Of a stretch of 11,395 nt of DNA, positions 7,109 through 11,395 are shown in pieces. The first letter of the stretch is position 1; the number at the start of each line of letters is the position of its first letter. The notes under the pieces are model-generated. The model made no database searches. It saw only the letters and a list, made by a program, of their open reading frames with translations, and was not told the DNA's origin. This DNA comes from Neonectria sp. B-13 (taxonomy: Eukaryota; Ascomycota; Sordariomycetes; Hypocreales; Nectriaceae), in assembly GCA_002682825.1 (NCBI GenBank), contig NOKP01000054.1, forward strand, positions 15,636 to 27,030, read 5' to 3'. Both the position numbers and the translations under genes were made by a program.

Positions 7109-7464
7109 GGACAACTTCGTGGATGAATCATCGTCCTTTAGGGTTTCCCCCGTCGGGACCACGACCACAGGTTCGAAAGAAAGTGAATGCACAGAGACAA
7201 CATCGAGAAGGCTGGAAGCGCAAGGGAATAATGTGTGCCTTTCTTAAAGGACTTGTTATAATTCGAGCCTAATAAATAGTAAATACAGTAAAGCAGGGAC
7301 CAGGAAGGGACCCCATAGAATTTGGAAAAGAGTAGACAATCCCCACGCAATGAACCGGCTATTCGTCACAATGAAGGGTGATATGTTTCCGGTTGGGGAA
7401 ATGCGGTCGAGTCATGCAATGTGTGCAATCTTCCTTTGTTTAGCATTAGTGGAGCCGGCAATCG
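7109..7464. other. Spacer between kinase promoter and hAT relic
   Basis: This stretch should contain the rest of the kinase promoter, which is read leftward. It has an AT-rich patch at 7257-7290 with several TAAATA/AATAAAT words. No gene is recognised. No hAT terminal repeat or target-site duplication could be found that would mark the left end of the transposon remnant. Confidence 0.35.
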
Positions 7465-9324
7465 ATGAGCCGTCTGCTGGACGACATGTACAAGTCCAAG
7501 AAAGACCAGGTCAAGCAGGAGCTTTTGGATGCCCTCACCAAAATTCATCTCGGGTTCGACCTCTGGACCTCGCCCAATCGGTATGCTATAATGGCGGCCA
7601 TAGCTCACTTCCTTGACCGCCAGAGCCACCACCAGTCACGCTTACTTGCACTTCGACGCCAGCTCGGGTGTCATAGCGGAGACAACATCGCCGTGACGCT
7701 TTCGCAAATCGTCCAAGAGTGAAAAATAGAGGATCGAGTTGGAACGGTGATCTCGGATAACGTGTCTAACGATAACTGTCTCCAACATTTCTACAGAATT
7801 CTTGACACAGAAATGACACCGGCGAATGTACGTGCCAGACGCATGCGCTGCTATGGACATATCTTGAACTTGGTAGCTCGTGCGTTCCTTTACGGGGAAG
7901 ATCTCGAGGCTTTCGAGGCCGAGTCGCAGGTTTTCAACCTTCTCGGCCGCCACGAGGAAGACCTACGGCACTGGAGAAAGAAAGGGCCGGTGGGAAAGCT
8001 TCATAACGTAGATAAGTTTATCAGATCGTCCCCTCAGAGATGCGAGCTCTTCAAGAGGATCGCACGCGAGAACGACGAAGCACAAGGCTTTCTCCTAGCG
8101 GGCGAGTCCACGGCGGAGCTAGAGGTTGTCCTGAACAATGACACGAGATGGAATTCTACCGACCTTATGATCTCTCGAGCGCTTGTCAAGCAGGGAGATA
8201 TCAGGGCCTTCTTAGTACATCCGGATGTGGAGGGATGGCTACCCCAAGTGATGTCTTGAAAGGTGATGACTGGAGGCTTCTGACTATGAGAGCGCAAGGG
8301 TGGGGCAGTGAGGGAGGCCATGGACGCCTTTGGGAGGTGATGATGGGCATGGAATATTTGCTGGAACATTTGGAGGATTGGAAGTTGTTCTATCACGCTG
8401 CCCCGGACGAGACAGCGGAAGAGAATGCCAACTCGCAGGTGAAACTACCTCGAGGGCGACCAGACCGAAATCGCCAGTTCTCTGCTCGATTCAAGGACTG
8501 TGAGATGGACATGCAGCCGCGAAAGCCACAGGAGGGACTCGTTCCAGATCGTGGCCGGGGAGAATATGGTGGACGGGGCAAGGCGTCCGGATTATCGAAA
8601 ATCGAAGATATGGGAAAATATCATCGATACTATATGAGGCCCTCTATCACGACTGCCTAGCAGAAGCTCAATGAGTACTACACTAAACTAAGGGAGTCCC
8701 CGTTGTTCGCCGCATCGATCATTCTGCATCCGGCTCTTGGCATGAGTTACCTCGAGATGAACTGGGCTACGGAAGAGCAGCTCGTATGGGTGAGAAACGC
8801 TAAGATGGGTCTATCCGACTACCTTGACCGCTGGTATCGCTGCAGCCGGCCGACGGCAGCGGATGAACAGCAAAGCAATTGCGGAGACTGCGATATCGTC
8901 ATGCATGCCACGGAGAACACACGAGGATAGTGTGTTCAAACAATGGGTGAAAAGCAGGAGAGCTCGAGCAACGGTGATGGGCAGCGAACCCGAGCGCTAT
9001 TTGCGGCTGGAACCACAAGAAACTGAGGATTCAATCGAGTGGTGGATGGCTCACCAGGGACCATTCCCGGTGCTCAGCCAGCTGGCTCTTGATTTACTTG
9101 CTATCCCGGCGATGGCAACTGATTGCGAGAGGTCTTCCAGCTTTGCTAAGTTGACGTTGACGTCGCAGAGACTTTTGATGAGTGCGGAAACATTGGAGAG
9201 GCTGCAATGCCTCAAGAATTGGATCAGGCATGGTGCCGTGAAGCTTGGGGTTACTGCACCTGGGAGAGATGGGTTACACTGGGACATTGAGAGTAGTATG
9301 GAAAGCACAGATGTTGAGATTTGA
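7465..9324 (+). pseudogene. Decayed hAT-family transposase
   Basis: Pieces in two frames form one hAT transposase lacking its N-terminal BED-finger part. The first (7465-8259, frame 1) has the first catalytic Asp in LGFDLWTSPN (codon 7558-7560), the second in VISDN (7756-7758), the Cys/His pair of RCYGHILNL (7849-7860) and LNNDTRWNST. It is broken by TGA at 7720-7722. A frame change near 8240-8250 leads to frame 3 (GDDWRLL, EGGHGRLWEV, YLLEHLEDWKLFY), with an apparent small deletion between DWRLL and TMRAQG. A TAG follows at 8658-8660, then KLNEYYTKL, ILHPALGMSYLEMNWA and YLDRWYR. A second frame change before about 8930 returns to frame 1 for the C-terminal dimerisation block: WWMAHQGPFPVLSQLALDLL, then ATDCERSSSFA (third catalytic Glu at 9127-9129), ending LKNWIRHG. 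It stops at TGA 9322-9324. Not functional. Confidence 0.85.
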
Positions 9325-9386
9325 AATATTTGATCAAATATTCCAAACAGCAAATCTGGCTCTGCAGGCCATCAAATATTTCAAAT
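9319..9386. repeat. Inverted repeat with embedded palindrome at the hAT 3' end
   Basis: ATTTGAAATATTTGAT at 9319-9334 is repeated exactly as its reverse complement at 9371-9386, with a 36-bp spacer. Inside the left arm starts an 18-bp perfect palindrome (9325-9342, centred on GATC), which extends to 26 bp (9321-9346) with one mismatched pair. It begins within the last codons of the transposase frame. Related words (GATTTGATTTG, TTTGATTTG) continue to about 9417. In hAT elements such subterminal clusters can be transposase binding sites; that role is inferred here. Confidence 0.7.
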
Positions 9387-9431
9387 ATGACTCTGGATTT
9401 GATTTGTTTGATTTGAGGGCAGCGCTGGTGG

Positions 9432-9568
9432 CTTTAATCTATAGGTGCCATTTTCATGCTGCTCAAGCCGGTGACTGACCCAGCTGTTGGTGTAATAGAC
9501 CCAGCTTTCTACTAAAGAAACAGGTAGGAATTGCTGGAATATTAAAAGCGGCTCCAGGGGCAGGGCTG
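9432..9568. other. Short spacer right of the hAT relic
   Basis: No gene or clear signal is seen. It contains two CCCAGCT words (9478-9484 and 9499-9505), without further structure. Confidence 0.3.
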
Positions 9569-9787
9569 TTATCTCAAAGAGCCAGCTTGGAATGACATAG
9601 GTTCGAAGTTGTAACCGCGATCCGGAACCGGATCATGTATCGGCCGGCAGGTGTTGCCAGCCGGCTGCTCGCGACGGCTACTATCAATACGGATGAAGCT
9701 ATTGTCATGGTACGCATTGACTGCTTGGCTGGAGAGCTGTTGGGAATACATGGCAGCGCATAGAATGAGTTGTATGGTGAATTGGGT
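9569..9787 (-). pseudogene. Copy B: relic of a small protein with signal-peptide-like start, related to copy A
   Basis: The minus-strand frame is open from 9886, but similarity to copy A starts at the ACC codon 9787-9785, which sits where an ATG would be expected. From there the product would be 72 residues. It has a hydrophobic stretch (QFTIQLILCAAM) like a secretion signal, then NAYHDNSFIRIDSSRREQPA, which matches copy A. A unique tail with one Cys ends at TAA (9571-9569). An in-frame ATG at 9747-9745 (the Met of LCAAM) aligns with the ATG of copy A. The upstream extension to 9886 (starting MSAISLHF) has no counterpart in copy A. The hydrophobic start and small size recall small secreted fungal proteins, but no family is recognised. 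It is placed as an inverted partner of copy A, about 9 kb away, with broken mobile elements in between. Confidence 0.45.
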
Positions 9788-9991
9788 AGGGTTGATTTCG
9801 CGGGTGTTCGACGTCACTCTATGTACCTCTGCCTTGGCGGGGGCTATGTGGGGCTCGGTACGGAAGTGTAGGCTTATGGCACTCAAAGGGATAGGCTCTT
9901 GCTCGACGGGAAGTTTCGAGGCGACTACTGGGTGTTTTCATGGCGCACAGTATCCGGGCTATTAAACCTTAGGGAGGAAGATTGGGACGGG

Positions 9992-10011
9992 AACCTTCCC
10001 CGGGGAAGGTT
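9992..10011. repeat. 20-bp perfect palindrome
   Basis: AACCTTCCCCGGGGAAGGTT reads the same on both strands and is centred on CCCGGG. It lies about 205 bp upstream of the likely original start of copy B (minus strand), where a promoter site would be. It could be a binding site for a dimeric transcription factor or form a hairpin. No factor can be assigned. Confidence 0.6.
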
Positions 10012-10104
10012 AGAGTAATACGAGAAGTAACATATTAGTTAACTTAAAAACTGGGTAGACTGCTAATGTTAAGATTCACCGCTGAGCTAATCGTCATCGC
10101 AGTA

Positions 10105-10302
10105 TCATTGGAGAACTAAGCTTTTGCCATGCTTGAAATCCAATGTACTTACTTTCGACGGCGGCGAGCCAAACTCCACAAGCCATTGGAATGCTTCTAA
10201 TAGATGCGGCTCCGTGATGATCAAGGCATGCCATGACTGCATTATCCTGGTTCCTGACTCTAGCGATAGGTCTGCTCTCGCTAAAGGCTTTCCGTCTACC
10301 AT
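10105..10302 (-). CDS. Possible small ORF or first exon, unidentified
   Basis: A 65-codon ORF starts at ATG 10302 directly after an in-frame TAA (context CATAAATGG). It reads as a plausible soluble helical protein (RIMQSWHALIITEP, EAFQWLVEFG). After codon 50 there is a GTAAGT string (10152-10147) that matches the fungal 5' splice donor, with CTAAT/CTAAC branch-like words downstream, so this could be an exon. No family is recognised, and an overlapping 89-codon frame (10363-10094) exists on the same strand. It could be chance. Confidence 0.15.
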   Translation of the reverse strand: MVDGKPLARADLSLESGTRIMQSWHALIITEPHLLEAFQWLVEFGSPPSKVSTLDFKHGKSLVLQ

Positions 10303-10802
10303 TTATGAGTTGACGACCTTTCGGTGAAAGGTCAGACGCCGGTCTGTACCCCGCGTACCACAATTTGCATGGAAAGTGACATGGCAGTTGGTGGCGTCAG
10401 GGTAAATGAAGTGAAAGGTGATTCAAGTCAAAGGCCAACAGTCAGTTGAACTACAGTGCGTCATGTGGTTCCAACCCCAGCTAACCCGGCAGCCTTGCGA
10501 GCAGCCCCTAAAGAGCAGGCGGCCTTGCCTGCCGCTGCCCCGACCACGAGGAAAAGCAATAAACGACAATGATGAATACATAAGCCTCGCCGTGTCTGCC
10601 TAATAAGCCACCACAAGCTGCAGATGCCAATAGTTTTCGCCATGTATGGCAGGGGTATGTGTGACCTGGCACCAAGTAAACTCCTCCAATAACATCCAAC
10701 AGGCTGTAAAACCACAGCTTGGCTTCAACGCTCGTTCTGATACAAGCCCTCAATCTCCTACTTGGCTGCCTCGGTGCTACCAAAGCCGCTCGTCACGCTA
10801 CC
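10303..10802. other. Spacer, probable promoter region of the right-edge gene
   Basis: No gene is supported. A CCAAT word at 10627-10631 lies about 172 bp upstream of the ATG at 10803 and could be a HAP-complex site. Pyrimidine-rich stretches precede the ATG, as in many fungal promoters. No TATA box is evident. Confidence 0.3.
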
Positions 10803-11395
10803 ATGGCCGCAGTTAGCACCTCACCGCTTCCCACCGCTACTTCGCCCTCGTCCAATTATCAGGACCCTTTGCCAAATCCCTTCTCGAAGCAAAGCGACGA
10901 CGCTCCCCGTAGCCCCATCCGTGTCCCCAATCTCGACTCAGCCGGTGGCCCACGACTGCGCGATGGCCCGGTCTCTCCTGTCCGTGTAAATTTCCAGCAG
11001 GAGAACTGGGCTCAGCCCTCAAACGCCGATATTGCGCATGCTCAGCAACGCGCCGCGCGGGTAGAGCTTGTCGACCGCACCCTACATCTGCTCCCCTCTC
11101 CTCCAGCAGCAGATCCTCCACCACCTCCTCATGGCTTCAAGCCGGAGCTGTCAAGCCCGCAAGAGTGCCACGATGCCTCTCAGGGAATTCCAAGAGCTGA
11201 TAGTGGCTTCCTACCGCTCGATACATCTTTTGTCCAGAGACCCCAACAACCTGTGCCCAGCCCGACGCGAAGCCTCAACGCTGACTCGAATCTGTCACCA
11301 ACCTTTACGACTACCCCCGACCGCTACGAACCCAGCAAAATGAGCCCGAAGGACCGAGTGCGCAATCAAGACCAGTTCCGCAACAGCCGCGAGTC
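10803..11395 (+). CDS. 5' part of a Ser/Pro-rich protein gene running off the right edge
   Basis: ATG 10803 has a strong start context (CTACCATGGCC), and the frame stays open for 197 codons to the window end with C-ending codon preference (ATC, GTC, GAC, CTC), so it is very likely real. The visible part is intrinsically disordered: a Ser/Thr/Pro-rich start, SPIRVPNLDS, LRDGPVSPVRVN, a Pro run (DPPPPPHG) and several S/T-P sites (SPIR, SPVR, SPTR, TPDR, SPKD) that look like proline-directed kinase targets. One more ordered stretch, HAQQRAARVELVDRTLHLL (about residues 79-97), could be a helix. No signal peptide or membrane segment is present. The functional domain must lie downstream. Other frames over the same bases are shadows. 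Family unknown. Confidence 0.75.
   Translation, partial: MAAVSTSPLPTATSPSSNYQDPLPNPFSKQSDDAPRSPIRVPNLDSAGGPRLRDGPVSPVRVNFQQENWAQPSNADIAHAQQRAARVELVDRTLHLLPSPPAADPPPPPHGFKPELSSPQECHDASQGIPRADSGFLPLDTSFVQRPQQPVPSPTRSLNADSNLSPTFTTTPDRYEPSKMSPKDRVRNQDQFRNSRE

Larger units (their letters stand above)
7465..9431 (+). mobile_element. 5'-truncated hAT (class II) DNA transposon remnant
   Basis: The element is defined by the transposase relic plus the AT-rich block of ATATTTGA/ATTTGAT words at 9319-9420, which is typical of subterminal sequence in hAT elements. The right end may lie near AGCGCTG (9422-9428), but no matching left terminal repeat or 8-bp target duplication was found. Both limits are therefore approximate, and the left end looks lost. 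The copy is non-autonomous and probably fossil. Confidence 0.6.

Noticed and set aside
9600..9620. GGTTCGAA near a GTAACC, tRNA-arm-like
   Set aside because: It does not fit the B-box consensus and has no cloverleaf. It lies inside the copy B reading frame.
9651..9965. 104-codon plus-strand ORF
   Set aside because: It is the antisense of copy B. The match to copy A supports the minus strand.
10762..11343. ORFs at 10762-10989 (+), 10837-11124 (-) and 11068-11343 (+)
   Set aside because: They are shadows of the frame open from ATG 10803 to the window end, which has the better start context and codon bias.
1..11395. CRISPR array, rRNA or tandem satellite
   Set aside because: No regularly spaced direct repeats and no rRNA-like conserved blocks were seen.

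Overview
The window looks like nuclear DNA of a filamentous ascomycete (Pezizomycotina, possibly a Sordariomycete). The evidence is a cytosolic PAS-type hybrid histidine kinase of fungal type, a fungal NLR-like (NACHT-ankyrin) remnant, a fungal hAT transposase relic, a fragment of a fungal RecQ-like helicase family, monocistronic spacing, and no bacterial operon or Shine-Dalgarno signals. The species cannot be determined from the sequence alone.

Layout. 1-390 (+) is the 3' end of an unidentified gene entering from the left. 391-2449 is gene-poor and holds one small relic, 'copy A' (656-859, +), plus a weak transposase-like stretch (1586-1918, -). 2450-4774 (-) is a mosaic of two broken genes on one strand. 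A fragment of a RecQ-like helicase, fused in its family to what looks like a tyrosine-recombinase-like domain, runs straight into a fragment from the C-terminal part of a NACHT-ankyrin protein, with the breakpoint near 3235-3262. 4775-5193 is spacer with a short unidentified coding-like stretch. 5194-6945 (-) is the best-preserved gene: a 583-aa hybrid histidine kinase (PAS - HisKA - HATPase_c - REC) with all catalytic motifs intact. Its leader carries a perfect CRE palindrome and a same-frame upstream ORF separated from the kinase by one TGA. 7465-9324 (+) is a decayed hAT transposase with two in-frame stops and two frame changes, followed by an AT-rich palindromic block (9319-9386). 9569-9787 (-) is 'copy B', a diverged and inverted relative of copy A, with a 20-bp perfect palindrome about 200 bp upstream. 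10803-11395 (+) is the 5' part of a Ser/Pro-rich gene running off the right edge.

Reading. The middle of the window is a graveyard of mobile and conflict-related sequence (recombinase-helicase, NLR, hAT). It surrounds an intact signalling kinase and is flanked by two inverted relics of the same short family, which resembles small secreted proteins. The stop codons in the hAT relic fit TGG-to-TGA/TAG changes, as RIP-type C:G-to-T:A mutation would produce, but this is inferred from family resemblance and not computed. The genes are not an operon. The only apparent functional unit is the kinase, which would signal through a phosphorelay to a histidine-phosphotransfer protein encoded elsewhere.
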